NCBI RefSeq assembly: GCF_012932495.1
Contig: NZ_JABCNG010000003.1
Location: 124,001-188,000 of the forward strand
Reading direction: 5' to 3'
Origin: Novosphingobium sp. SG919
GTDB lineage: Bacteria; Pseudomonadota; Alphaproteobacteria; Sphingomonadales; Sphingomonadaceae
DNA: 64,000 nucleotides
Made by a program: the position numbers and the translations under genes. Shown here one piece after another: positions 30,134 to 38,867 of this stretch. Within the stretch, counting starts at the first letter, position 1. Every line of letters begins with the position of its first letter. The notes below the pieces were generated by a model that saw nothing but the letters and a program-made list of their open reading frames with translations, ran no database searches and had not been told where the DNA came from.

Positions 30134-32365
30134 CTAAGCAGCCTCGTTCCACGCCAGCCCGGCGCCGTTCCAGTCGGTCGCCATGGCAAAGGCCGGCATC
30201 GTCACTTTGGCGTTGGGGCCACGGTTGATCTGCATCGGCCCGCCCGGCCCGGCGCCCAGCGTCAGGCCGGCGGCCGAAAGCTGATAGGGCGAGACGCGAT
30301 AGCGCGTGCACAGGCCGCCATTGCCGTCGCTCACCAGTTCCTGCTCGAATTCCAGGCCCTGCTGGTGGCCCTGGCTACGCCGTACCTTGGCCACCACCAG
30401 TTGCCCGTCGCCCAGGTCGAGCACGAACGGCGTTTCCAGCGGCACTTCGAGCAGCCCCTCGATCAGCGCGCCCGACATCGAGAGGTTGCGCAGCACCACG
30501 GGATAATAGTGATCCTCGTGCACCACGCCCACGCGGCGGAACATCGCCTGCCGCTGGTGGCGCTGGCGCGCCGGGCCCGAGGGCTCGATGATCCAGTCAC
30601 CCCCGCCCAGCGCCTGGGTGAACGCGGCGTTGGCGAGCGGGTGGCTGTAGATGAAGCCCTGGACGTGGCCGACGCTCAAGGCTTTCATCAGGTCGAACTG
30701 GTCGAAGCTTTCCACCCCTTCGGCGGTGGTTTCCATGTCCAGCGCCTGGGCCAGGGCGACGATCGCGGTGATGATCGCGCGGTTGCGGCTGCCCGGTTGG
30801 GTGGCCCCGCGCACGAACGACTGGTCGATCTTGATCTTGTCGAACGGCGCGCTTTTCAGATAGCCGAGCGAGGAATAGCCGGTGCCGAAATCATCGAGCG
30901 CCAGGCGCACGCCCAGGCCTTTCAAGGCCTTGAACCGCGCGTCGGTAAGGCCGCCTTCCTCCAGGAACACCCCTTCGGTGATTTCCAGCTCCAGCCGCTG
31001 GGGATCGAGCCCCGATTGGGCCAGGGCCGAAGCGACGATCATCGGGAAATTCTCGTCGGCAAACTGAACCGGCGAGACATTGACCGCCACGCGCAACGGG
31101 GCACCCCAAGTGGCCGCATCGGCGCAGGCCGTGCGCAGCACCCATTCGCCCAGCGCACGGATCAGGTTGCATTCCTCGGCAATGGGAATGAACCGCGACG
31201 GGGAAATCTGCCCGTGTTCGGGATGGTTCCAGCGCAGCAGCGCTTCCACCCCGATTACCTGGTTGGTCTGCGCCTTGACGATGGGCTGATAGTGCAGGTC
31301 AAACTGGCCTTGCGCCAGGGCATCGTGAAGGTCTTCCTCCAAGGTCTTGCGATCCTCGGCCGCCTTGAGCAGATCGCTGGAAAAGAACCGGAAGCGCCCG
31401 CGCCCGCTGCCCTTGGCGGCATAGAGCGCCAGATCGGCGCTGCGCACCAGTTCGTCGGCGGCGGCCCCGTCGAACGGCGCGATCGCCACCCCGATCGAGG
31501 CCCCGATCAGGCAGCGGCTGCCTTCGATGAGATAGGGTTGCGACAAGTCCTCGATCAGCGCTTCGGCCAATTCGCCCAGGCGGCCGCGATCTTCGACATC
31601 GGGCAGGATGATCTGGAATTCGTCGCCGCCCAGGCGGCAGACCCGGCTGGCATCGCCCACCAGCCGCACCAGCCGATCGGCCACCTGCTTGAGCAGCGCA
31701 TCACCGGCGGCATGGCCCAGCGTGTCGTTGACCTGCTTGAAGCGGTCGAGGTCGATCAGCATCGTGGCACAGGGACGCTTGGCCGCCGCCAGCGCGGCAA
31801 TCTTGCGCGCCAGCATCAGGTTCATGTGGCGCCGGTTGGCAAGGCCGGTCAGCGAATCGTGCAGCGCCAGGTGGCTGCTTTCCTCGGCATGGCGGCGCTG
31901 GTCGCTGATATCGGCGCAATGGCCATGGAAGCCGGCAAACACGCCCTTGCGATGGATCGCCTCTCCCGAAAGCGACCACCAGCGCGGTAGCGCGGTATCG
32001 CCGCTGCGCACGGTCAGGCGCTCGAACCGGGTGCGGCGCGCCAGCACGAAGCGCAAGGATCGCTCGGTGCCCCCCGCATTGGCCCCGCCTTCGCCGGTCC
32101 CCTCTTCATGCTGGAACAAGTCAAGCAGGGTGCGGCCCAGTGGATCGCCATCGGTGCCCAGCACGGCGCGTGCGGCGGGAGAGAGATAGGTCAGCCGGCC
32201 ATCGGCATCGCACGACCAGAACGCGCCCAGCCCCAGCGATTCATAAGCCTGGCACAAGGCGGCGGCCTGTTCGGGCAACAGGCCCGCTGCAGCGCCATCG
32301 GCATTGCGTGCCAGCCCATCGCCTGTGTTGCCAGGCCTGCCCCAGGCCATGCGCCGGATCACCAT
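30134..32365 (-). CDS. PAS-GGDEF-EAL-PilZ cyclic-di-GMP protein
   Basis: A 743-residue soluble protein: PAS sensor (~38-160), GGDEF diguanylate cyclase with intact RLGGDEF (246-250), EAL phosphodiesterase with VEALLRWNHP (EAL 374-376), EITEGVF and DDFGTGYSSL, and a C-terminal PilZ domain (~600-675; RQRHQRQ, NLSMSGALIEG) that can bind c-di-GMP. No RxxD inhibition site is seen just before GGDEF. Both catalytic signatures look intact, so it may synthesise or degrade c-di-GMP under PAS and PilZ control. ATG at 32365 with GGAG 6 bases upstream; GTG at 32386 is an alternative. Confidence 0.92.
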   Translation of the reverse strand: MVIRRMAWGRPGNTGDGLARNADGAAAGLLPEQAAALCQAYESLGLGAFWSCDADGRLTYLSPAARAVLGTDGDPLGRTLLDLFQHEEGTGEGGANAGGTERSLRFVLARRTRFERLTVRSGDTALPRWWSLSGEAIHRKGVFAGFHGHCADISDQRRHAEESSHLALHDSLTGLANRRHMNLMLARKIAALAAAKRPCATMLIDLDRFKQVNDTLGHAAGDALLKQVADRLVRLVGDASRVCRLGGDEFQIILPDVEDRGRLGELAEALIEDLSQPYLIEGSRCLIGASIGVAIAPFDGAAADELVRSADLALYAAKGSGRGRFRFFSSDLLKAAEDRKTLEEDLHDALAQGQFDLHYQPIVKAQTNQVIGVEALLRWNHPEHGQISPSRFIPIAEECNLIRALGEWVLRTACADAATWGAPLRVAVNVSPVQFADENFPMIVASALAQSGLDPQRLELEITEGVFLEEGGLTDARFKALKGLGVRLALDDFGTGYSSLGYLKSAPFDKIKIDQSFVRGATQPGSRNRAIITAIVALAQALDMETTAEGVESFDQFDLMKALSVGHVQGFIYSHPLANAAFTQALGGGDWIIEPSGPARQRHQRQAMFRRVGVVHEDHYYPVVLRNLSMSGALIEGLLEVPLETPFVLDLGDGQLVVAKVRRSQGHQQGLEFEQELVSDGNGGLCTRYRVSPYQLSAAGLTLGAGPGGPMQINRGPNAKVTMPAFAMATDWNGAGLAWNEAA

Positions 32366-32491
32366 TCGAATCTCCGCCCGAGACACGTTCTCGCTACGGT
32401 GTTCTACGATGGGACAATTTCGCGAACGTTAACTTTGCAAAGTGCCAGCGGGCGTCCGTCAAACTTCCATAACAATCGGCCGGAAAACAAA

Positions 32492-32519
32492 AAAGAAGGC
32501 CGGAAGCTTGCGCTTCCGG
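32492..32519 (-). terminator. Second of two tandem terminators after amtB
   Basis: Read on the minus strand: an 8-bp stem (CCGGAAGC / GCTTCCGG) with a GCAA tetraloop, followed by CCTTCTTTTTT. Confidence 0.75.
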
Positions 32520-32526
32520 ATGCGGG

Positions 32527-32559
32527 TAAAAAGAAGCCCGGAAGCTTGCGCTTCCGGGC
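32527..32559 (-). terminator. First of two tandem terminators after amtB
   Basis: Read on the minus strand: a 10-bp stem (GCCCGGAAGC / GCTTCCGGGC) with a GCAA tetraloop, followed by TTCTTTTT. It shares its core with the hairpin 17 bp further on, so amtB transcription has a double stop. Confidence 0.75.
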
Positions 32560-32648
32560 CAGGTCGTTCGCAGGAGGAACATGGTTTGGCGGAGGAGGGG
32601 GAGAGAGGGAGAGGATCAGGCCCCCCACCCCGCCAAGCTGGTGAAAAC

Positions 32649-34061
32649 TTAGCCGTTGTAGGCGCGTTCGCCGTGTTCGGAGATGTCGAGGCCTTCGCGC
32701 TCGGCTTCTTCGGTCGGACGCAGGCCGATCGTCTTGTCCAGAGCGATGAACAGGATCGCCGAGACACCGCCCGAGAGCACCAGGGTGAGGACCACGGCCT
32801 TCACCTGGGTGATGATCTGGCCGACCAGGTTGTAGTCGCCGGCCTTGGCGGGGAACACGGTGTAGTCGATCCAGCCCTGGCCACCCAGGCGCGGGTCGGC
32901 GACGATGGCGGTGCCGATGGCGCCGACGATCCCGCCGATGCAGTGCACGCCGAACACGTCGAGCGTGTCGTCATACTTGAGGGCGTTCTTCACGGTGGTG
33001 ACGAAGAAGAAGCAGATCGGCGAGACGACGAGGCCCAGGACAATGGCGCCCATCGGGGCGGCATAGCCGGCAGCCGGGGTGATGGCGACGAGGCCGGCGA
33101 CGGCACCCGAGGCAGCACCCAGCATCGAGGGCTTGCCGTGCTTGATCTGCTCGACGATCGACCAGGAGACGGCGGCAGCGGCCGTGGCGACGAACGTGTT
33201 GATGAAAGCGAGCGCGGTGGCAGCGTTGGATTCAAGGCCCGAACCGGCGTTGAAACCGAACCAGCCCACCCACAGCAGCGAGGCGCCGATCATGGTCATG
33301 GTCAGCGAGTGCGGCGGGGTGGCTTCCTTGCCAAAGCCCAGGCGCTTGCCGATCACGAGGCAGCCGACGAGGCCAGCGATACCCGCGTTGATGTGCACCA
33401 CGGTGCCGCCGGCAAAGTCCAGGCCGCCCCAGCCATAGATCAGGCCGGCGTCAGACGTGTTGTCCGACAGGAAGTCGGGACCGGCGAAGTACCACACCAT
33501 GTGGGCCATCGGGAAATAGACGAGCGTGAGCCACAGGACCGTGAAGATCATCAGCGGCGTGAACTTCACGCGCTCGGCAAAGGCGCCCACGATCAGCGCC
33601 GGCGTGATGCAGGCGAAGGTCATCTGGAAGATGACGTAGACATATTCGGGCAGGTAGACGTTGTTGGAGAACGTCGCTGCGTAAGTCGAGGTGGAAACAC
33701 CCGCAAGGAACATCTTCGAAAAGCCGCCGACATAGGGCGAGCCGCCGGTGAAGGCCATCGAGTAGCCCCAGCAGACCCAGCACAGCGCCGCGACCGAAAC
33801 GATCATCAGCACCTGCATCAGCACCGAAAGCATGTTCTTGGTGCGCACCAGGCCGCCGTAGAACAGCGCCAGGGCGGGAATGCTCATCATCAGCACCAGA
33901 GCGGCCGAGACCAGCATCCAGGCGACGTCACCCTTGTTGACCATGGTGGCCATCTGTTCGGCCGTGGGGGCCTTGATCGGCCCGGCTTGCGCAAAGGCGG
34001 CAGAGGCCATGCCGAGGCTGAGCCCGGCTGCCGTCATGCCACTGATCATCTTGCGGATCAT
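32649..34061 (-). CDS. amtB: Ammonium transporter
   Basis: A 470-residue Amt/Mep/Rh channel of eleven helices. The signal peptide (ending AAFAQ) is typical of proteobacterial AmtB. Conserved blocks: MLVSAALVLMMSIPALALFYGGLVRTKN read in pieces, GGTVVHINAGIAGLVG with the first pore histidine, DDTLDVFGVHCIGGIVGAIG with the second, and a C-terminal tail that contacts GlnK. ATG at 34061 preceded by GAGGGGAAAC. glnK lies 23 bp upstream in the same direction, the usual glnK-amtB operon. Confidence 0.95.
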   Translation of the reverse strand: MIRKMISGMTAAGLSLGMASAAFAQAGPIKAPTAEQMATMVNKGDVAWMLVSAALVLMMSIPALALFYGGLVRTKNMLSVLMQVLMIVSVAALCWVCWGYSMAFTGGSPYVGGFSKMFLAGVSTSTYAATFSNNVYLPEYVYVIFQMTFACITPALIVGAFAERVKFTPLMIFTVLWLTLVYFPMAHMVWYFAGPDFLSDNTSDAGLIYGWGGLDFAGGTVVHINAGIAGLVGCLVIGKRLGFGKEATPPHSLTMTMIGASLLWVGWFGFNAGSGLESNAATALAFINTFVATAAAAVSWSIVEQIKHGKPSMLGAASGAVAGLVAITPAAGYAAPMGAIVLGLVVSPICFFFVTTVKNALKYDDTLDVFGVHCIGGIVGAIGTAIVADPRLGGQGWIDYTVFPAKAGDYNLVGQIITQVKAVVLTLVLSGGVSAILFIALDKTIGLRPTEEAEREGLDISEHGERAYNG

Positions 34062-34084
34062 ATGGTTTCCCCTCTTCTCGGAAG

Positions 34085-34423
34085 TCACAGCGCCGGCTCG
34101 CCGCTTTCACCGGTGCGAATGCGCACCGCCGAAGCGAGATCGAGCACGAAAATCTTGCCGTCGCCGATGGCCTCGGTGCTGGCAGTTTGCTGGATGGTCT
34201 CGACGATCTGCGCTGCCATGTCATCGCTGGCAGCGATTTCGAGCTTCACCTTGGGCAGCATGTTCGTGGAGTATTCGGCGCCGCGGTAGATCTCGGTCTG
34301 GCCTTTCTGACGGCCAAAACCCTTCACTTCCGACACCGTCATCCCAGCAACGCCCAGGCCCGACAGCGCTTCACGCACTTCGTCGAGCTTGAACGGCTTG
34401 ATGATGGCGATGATGAATTTCAT
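34085..34423 (-). CDS. glnK: Nitrogen regulatory PII protein
   Basis: A 112-residue PII signal protein. MKFIIAIIKPFKLDEVREAL is the standard start; Tyr51 in YRGAEYSTNMLPKVK is the uridylylation site on the T-loop; IGDGKIFVLDLASAVRIRTGE forms the C-terminal ATP-binding region. Linkage to amtB marks it as GlnK, which blocks the channel when ammonium is plentiful. No obvious sigma-54 or NtrC site was identified in the ~170-bp upstream region. Confidence 0.95.
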   Translation of the reverse strand: MKFIIAIIKPFKLDEVREALSGLGVAGMTVSEVKGFGRQKGQTEIYRGAEYSTNMLPKVKLEIAASDDMAAQIVETIQQTASTEAIGDGKIFVLDLASAVRIRTGESGEPAL

Positions 34424-34597
34424 TCATGCCCCCTTTCACGGCCTCAACCATCCGGTTCGGAACCGGCATGAATGTTAAAGCAAGGGGCGTGCCAAATCAG
34501 TTTCCTTACGGAATCAGCGATTCACGGAAACCATATCCATTGTCGAGCGTTTGCCGTGCGCTCGATTCTTGTGCAGCGCAAAGAATCTGCCCAATTT

Positions 34598-35353
34598 TTA
34601 GGCAGGGTTTAGACGCAGCCGCGCCCAGACGGGTAGATGGTCCGATGCCTGCTGCGCCAAGGCGCTGTGATGCACGCCGGTGGCTTCCACCACCCAGTCG
34701 TGGCTCACCACGATGCGATCGAGCTGGCCCAGCGGGCGCCGCGCAGGAAAGCTGCGCCCGGGCGTGAGCACATCGAGATCGGTGGAAAACGCCTGGAGCG
34801 CCCCGCCGCGCGGCGCCCATTCGTTGAAATCGCCCATCAGCACGCGCGGACCCTGCCCGGCGGCGGCGCAGGCCACGCGCACCTGCTGGCGCCGGCGCAG
34901 GCCGGAAAGATCAAGGTGCATGCCGATCACCCGCACGCCCTGCCCACCCCAATCGAGATCCACCGCCACGGCGCCGCGTGGTTCCAGCGTGGGCAGGGGC
35001 ACGGGCTGGCACGCGGTCACCACCAGATCGCGCCGCACCAGGATGACATTGCCGTGCCAGCCCAGGCTTCCGGCACGGCGCGCACGATCGATCACGCCGG
35101 GGGCCACTGCGCGCCATGGACTGCCGTGGGCCAGCAGCGCCGGCGGGATCACCCCTTCGCGCGTGCCGAACCGGCGGTCTGCCTCTTGCAGGGCAATCAC
35201 GTCGGCGCCCAACTCGTGCAGCACCATGAGAATGCGCTCGGGATCGCAGCGGCGATCCGCGCCAACGCCCTTGTGGATATTGTAGCTGGCAAAGACCAGC
35301 GACCGCCCGGCTTGCGATGCAGCGCCCGCCTGCGATCCAGCGCCCGACGACAT
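34598..35353 (-). CDS. Endonuclease/exonuclease/phosphatase family protein
   Basis: A 251-residue member of the EEP metal-dependent phosphoesterase fold: VFASYNIHKGVGADRR, VIALQEADRR (metal-binding Glu), GMHLDLSGLRRRQQV, VLMGDFNEW (catalytic Asp/Asn) and ASDHLPVWARL (catalytic Asp-His). All catalytic residues look present. Members hydrolyse DNA, phospholipid or sugar-phosphate bonds; the substrate here is unknown. No signal peptide, so probably cytoplasmic. It starts 17 bp after the alpha/beta hydrolase stop and is probably co-transcribed with it. Confidence 0.85.
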   Translation of the reverse strand: MSSGAGSQAGAASQAGRSLVFASYNIHKGVGADRRCDPERILMVLHELGADVIALQEADRRFGTREGVIPPALLAHGSPWRAVAPGVIDRARRAGSLGWHGNVILVRRDLVVTACQPVPLPTLEPRGAVAVDLDWGGQGVRVIGMHLDLSGLRRRQQVRVACAAAGQGPRVLMGDFNEWAPRGGALQAFSTDLDVLTPGRSFPARRPLGQLDRIVVSHDWVVEATGVHHSALAQQASDHLPVWARLRLNPA

Positions 35354-35370
35354 CGGTGTGTCCCGCGCGG

Positions 35371-36240
35371 TCAGAGAAAGTCCCGCAGCGTGGCGACGAA
35401 GCGATCGAACTGGTCGTGGTGCAGCCAGTGCCCGGCGTTGGCGAATTCCACCGCCTCGGCATTGCGGAAATGGGCGATGCGCCCGTCGCGCACCGGGTTG
35501 CCGGCCCAGGAATCCGCGCCGTTGAGCAGCAAGGTGGGGCTGGTGATCGCTTCCCAGAGCTCGTGCTTGCGATCCTGCGAGATATCATAGGGGTGTTCGA
35601 TGTGGACGTAGGGATCGAACTTCCAGGTGAATGTGCCATCCTCGTTGCGGTTGATGCCGTGGATGGTGAGGTGCCGGGCCTGGGCATCGTTGATATAGGG
35701 GTTCTGCGCCTTCATACGCGCGATCGCCGCCTCGATGGTGGGATAGCGGCGCGGCAGGCGGCCGGCGGCCTTGCGCTTTTCGGCAATATAGTCGCGGATG
35801 CGGCGGGCGAAGGGCACGCCGCGCATGCGCGCTTCCCAATCGGGGGTGGGGAAGATGCCCTCGATCGCCACCAGCTTGCGCACGTCTTCGGGAAACAGCC
35901 CGGCATAACGCAGCGCCACGGCCGCCCCCATCGAATGGGCCACGATGGTCACGGGCGCCAGGCCCAGCTGGTGGATCAGTTGCGCCACGTCATAGACCAT
36001 GTCCATGATGCGATAGTTGCCGTCCGATGCCCATTCGCTGTCGCCATGGCCACGATGATCGAGCGCGATCACGTGCCAGTCCTCGCGCAGGGCCTCCGCC
36101 GTCCAGTCCCAGCTGCGGCAATGGTCGCGCCCGCCGTGAATCAGCAGCAGCGGCGGCTTTTCCGCATTGCCCCAGTCCACATAGTGGAGCCGCAGGCGCT
36201 GCGAGATGAAGGTGTTCGAGGTCGGTCCGAGCAGATTCAT
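35371..36240 (-). CDS. Alpha/beta hydrolase
   Basis: A 289-residue hydrolase: oxyanion-hole motif LLLIHGGRDHCRSWDW, ALDHRGHGDSEWASDG, nucleophile elbow IVAHSMGAAVALRYAG (Ser), a helical cap (~150-210), TLLLNGADSWAG (Asp) and AGHWLHHDQF (His). The triad is complete. The substrate is unknown; proteins of this shape include esterases and haloalkane or epoxide hydrolases. ATG at 36240, just before the family N-terminus. It sits between prfC and the EEP gene on the same strand. Confidence 0.85.
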   Translation of the reverse strand: MNLLGPTSNTFISQRLRLHYVDWGNAEKPPLLLIHGGRDHCRSWDWTAEALREDWHVIALDHRGHGDSEWASDGNYRIMDMVYDVAQLIHQLGLAPVTIVAHSMGAAVALRYAGLFPEDVRKLVAIEGIFPTPDWEARMRGVPFARRIRDYIAEKRKAAGRLPRRYPTIEAAIARMKAQNPYINDAQARHLTIHGINRNEDGTFTWKFDPYVHIEHPYDISQDRKHELWEAITSPTLLLNGADSWAGNPVRDGRIAHFRNAEAVEFANAGHWLHHDQFDRFVATLRDFL

Positions 36241-36311
36241 GATTTCCACCCTGCCCATGCTGCACTGCGCTGGCAAGAGCGTGGCGCCCCATGTCATGGG
36301 GTAGCCCGAAA

Positions 36312-37835
36312 TTACCTTTCCTTGGTGGCGCTGAACGTCAGGTCCGGGTTGCGTTCCTGCTGATAGCTCACGTCCCAGGCCGAGCGGGCCATGAACACGG
36401 GATCGCCGTCGCGGTCCTTGGCCAGGTTCGACAGGTTGAAATCGGCAAAGCCGCGCAAGGCTTCGGGCGTGCCTTTCAGCCAGCGCGCCGTGTCGAAGGG
36501 CGAAGGTTCGAGCACGGCTTCCACCTTGTATTCCGCTTCCAGCCGGCTGATCAGCACGTCGAGCTGAAGCTGGCCGACCACGCCGACGATCCATTGCGAG
36601 CCGATTTCCGGGTAGAACACCTGGATCACACCCTCTTCCGACAGATCGTCGAGCGCCTTGCGCAACTGCTTGGTCTTGGTGGGATCCTTCAGCACCACGC
36701 GGCGCAGGATTTCGGGCGCGAAGTTGGGCAGGCCGGTAAAGCGCACGTCGTTGCGTTCGGAAAGCGTGTCGCCCACCCGCAAGGTGCCGTGGTTGGGAAT
36801 GCCGATGATGTCGCCCGCTTCGGCGCTATCGGCAATCTCGCGGTCCTGGGCAAAGAACAGGATCGGCGAATGCACCGCGATCGGCTTGCCCAGACCCGAG
36901 GGCACCAGCTTCATGCCGCGCTTGAACGTGCCCGAAACCATGCGCATGAACGCAATGCGGTCGCGGTGCTGCGGGTCCATGTTGGCCTGCACCTTGAACA
37001 CGAAGCCGGTCACGTCGGCGCGGCTCGGCTCGATCGTGCCCTGGTCGCTGGCCTGGGGGCGCGGCGGCGGGGCATAGCGATCGATCGCCGCGATCAGCTC
37101 GGCAACGCCAAAGTTCTTGAGCGCCGATCCGAAATAGACCGGGGTCAGGTCGCCATGGCGATAGGCTTCCAGGTCGAACTTGGGATAGCCTTCGCGGCCC
37201 AGTTCGATCTCTTCGGCAAATTCATCGGGAATGGCGCCGGCAGCGGGATCGCGCCGACCCAGGAATTCGCGGCTGTCGCCTTCGGGGCGGGCAATGGTTT
37301 CGCTGGCAAAGTCATAGACGCCTTCGAACACGCCGCCCATGCCCACCGGCCAGCTCATCGGCGCGACATCGAGCGCCAGGGCATCGGCCACTTCATCAAG
37401 CGTTTCGAACACCGGGCGGCCTTCGCGGTCCACCTTGTTGACGAAGGTGATGATCGGCACCGAGCGCATGCGGCACACTTCGAACAGCTTGCGGGTCTGC
37501 GGCTCGATGCCCTTGGCCGCGTCGATCACCATGATCGCCGAATCGACGGCCGTCAGCGTGCGATAGGTGTCTTCGGAAAAGTCTTCGTGGCCCGGCGTAT
37601 CGAGCAGGTTGAAGACGGTGCCGTCCTTCTGGAACGTCATGACCGAGGACGTGACCGAGATCCCGCGCTGCTGCTCGATCTTCATCCAGTCAGACCGCGC
37701 GCGCCGCGCCTGCCCACGGGCCTTGACCTCACCGGCCAGGTGGATGGCCCCGCCTTGCAGCAGGAGCTTTTCGGTCAGCGTGGTCTTGCCCGCGTCGGGG
37801 TGGGAAATGATGGCGAAGGTGCGGCGATTGGACAT
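36312..37835 (-). CDS. prfC: Peptide chain release factor 3
   Basis: A 507-residue translational GTPase that recycles RF1/RF2 from the ribosome. G-domain motifs: AIISHPDAGKTTLTEKLLL (G1), the switch region GISVTSSVMTF, LLDTPGHEDFSEDTYR (G3) and TFVNKVDREGR (G4); the RF3-specific central and C-terminal domains follow (VQANMDPQHRDRIAFMR). Start MSNRRTFAIISHPDAG is canonical. It begins 13 bp after the aldose epimerase-like gene, suggesting co-transcription with a functionally unrelated neighbour. Confidence 0.95.
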   Translation of the reverse strand: MSNRRTFAIISHPDAGKTTLTEKLLLQGGAIHLAGEVKARGQARRARSDWMKIEQQRGISVTSSVMTFQKDGTVFNLLDTPGHEDFSEDTYRTLTAVDSAIMVIDAAKGIEPQTRKLFEVCRMRSVPIITFVNKVDREGRPVFETLDEVADALALDVAPMSWPVGMGGVFEGVYDFASETIARPEGDSREFLGRRDPAAGAIPDEFAEEIELGREGYPKFDLEAYRHGDLTPVYFGSALKNFGVAELIAAIDRYAPPPRPQASDQGTIEPSRADVTGFVFKVQANMDPQHRDRIAFMRMVSGTFKRGMKLVPSGLGKPIAVHSPILFFAQDREIADSAEAGDIIGIPNHGTLRVGDTLSERNDVRFTGLPNFAPEILRRVVLKDPTKTKQLRKALDDLSEEGVIQVFYPEIGSQWIVGVVGQLQLDVLISRLEAEYKVEAVLEPSPFDTARWLKGTPEALRGFADFNLSNLAKDRDGDPVFMARSAWDVSYQQERNPDLTFSATKER

Positions 37836-37848
37836 AACGTCCCCGCCC

Positions 37849-38742
37849 CTAGCCGCCGCGAACGGTCACGTCCATGCGGAAGCTGCGGCTCTCGCCTGGC
37901 GCGAGCAGGACGATGCCGGGCTTGTCCGCAATGTCGCCGGCAAAGCCTTCCGGATCGGCATGGCCGGCCCAGGGCTCGATGCAGATGTAGTTGGCGCCCG
38001 GCACCTGCCACAGGCCGAGCATCGTGGTATCGGGAAACGCCACGTCGAGCGCCGGACCGCCTTCCACGCCATAGGTCAGCGCACGGCTGGCCAGGTCGGT
38101 CCACACCACCGCGTCGGCCACGAACAGCCCCTCGCGCAGCGGCAGGATGCGGCCGCGCACCGGGCTGGCAAAGCCCTTGTCGAGCATCAGCCCGCTGTCC
38201 TTGCGCACGCGGCGGATCGGCGCCGGTTCGTCCTTGGTGAAGACCAGGCGGTGCGCGTGCTTGTCGGTGCTGCCCGGCAGCGGCCAGGCGAAGGCAGGGT
38301 GATAGCCGAAACTGAACGGCAGCGTTTCATTCCCCGGATTGCCGACCGTGGCCGTCATCGCCAGCGTCGCGCCTTCCACGGCAAAGGCCATTTCCAGCAC
38401 GAAGGCAAAGGGATAGACTTCACGCGTGGCGTCGCTGTCCTGCAACCGGAAATGCGCGGTGGCGCCATCGTGGGCCACCAGTTCGAACGTGGAGCGCCGG
38501 GCAAAGCCATGGCGCGGCAGGGCATAGGCCTGGCTATCATGGCGCAGGGTGTCATCTGCCAGCGAGCCGACCACCGGAAACAGCAGCGGGGCATGCCCGC
38601 TCCAGAACGCGGGATCGGCGTCGGTCATCCATTGCGCCCCGGCCCGATCGGTGAGCGACCACAGCTCTGCCCCCAGCGGGTTGATCGCGGCGGTCAGCGT
38701 GTCGGACGCAATCGTGACGAGTTCGGGCTGGGTTTCGCTCAT
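37849..38742 (-). CDS. Aldose 1-epimerase family protein
   Basis: A 297-residue beta-sandwich protein of the galactose mutarotase-like superfamily. It shows AAINPLGAELWSLTDRAGAQ, DPAFWSGHAPLLFPVVGSLAD, FSFGYHPAFAWPL (catalytic histidine region) and YICIEPWAGHADPEGFAGD (catalytic glutamate region). The family interconverts alpha and beta anomers of sugars or sugar phosphates; the substrate is not specified by sequence. ATG at 38742. It follows pheT by ~125 bp and precedes prfC. Confidence 0.87.
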   Translation of the reverse strand: MSETQPELVTIASDTLTAAINPLGAELWSLTDRAGAQWMTDADPAFWSGHAPLLFPVVGSLADDTLRHDSQAYALPRHGFARRSTFELVAHDGATAHFRLQDSDATREVYPFAFVLEMAFAVEGATLAMTATVGNPGNETLPFSFGYHPAFAWPLPGSTDKHAHRLVFTKDEPAPIRRVRKDSGLMLDKGFASPVRGRILPLREGLFVADAVVWTDLASRALTYGVEGGPALDVAFPDTTMLGLWQVPGANYICIEPWAGHADPEGFAGDIADKPGIVLLAPGESRSFRMDVTVRGG

Positions 38743-38867
38743 GGCCGCACGGTATGGCCAGAGCGCGCGCTCTTCGCAAGTGCGGTATGGGGTGCGGGGG
38801 TGGGATGAAGAATTCCCACGCCCCACCCGCCGTTCGGGCTGAGCTTGTCGCAGCCCCCAAGCCCGGC

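Noticed and set aside
28859-31990. A 1043-codon plus-strand open frame opposite hisC and the GGDEF-EAL gene
   Set aside because: Both minus-strand genes carry intact catalytic motifs; the plus frame is a GC-rich shadow.
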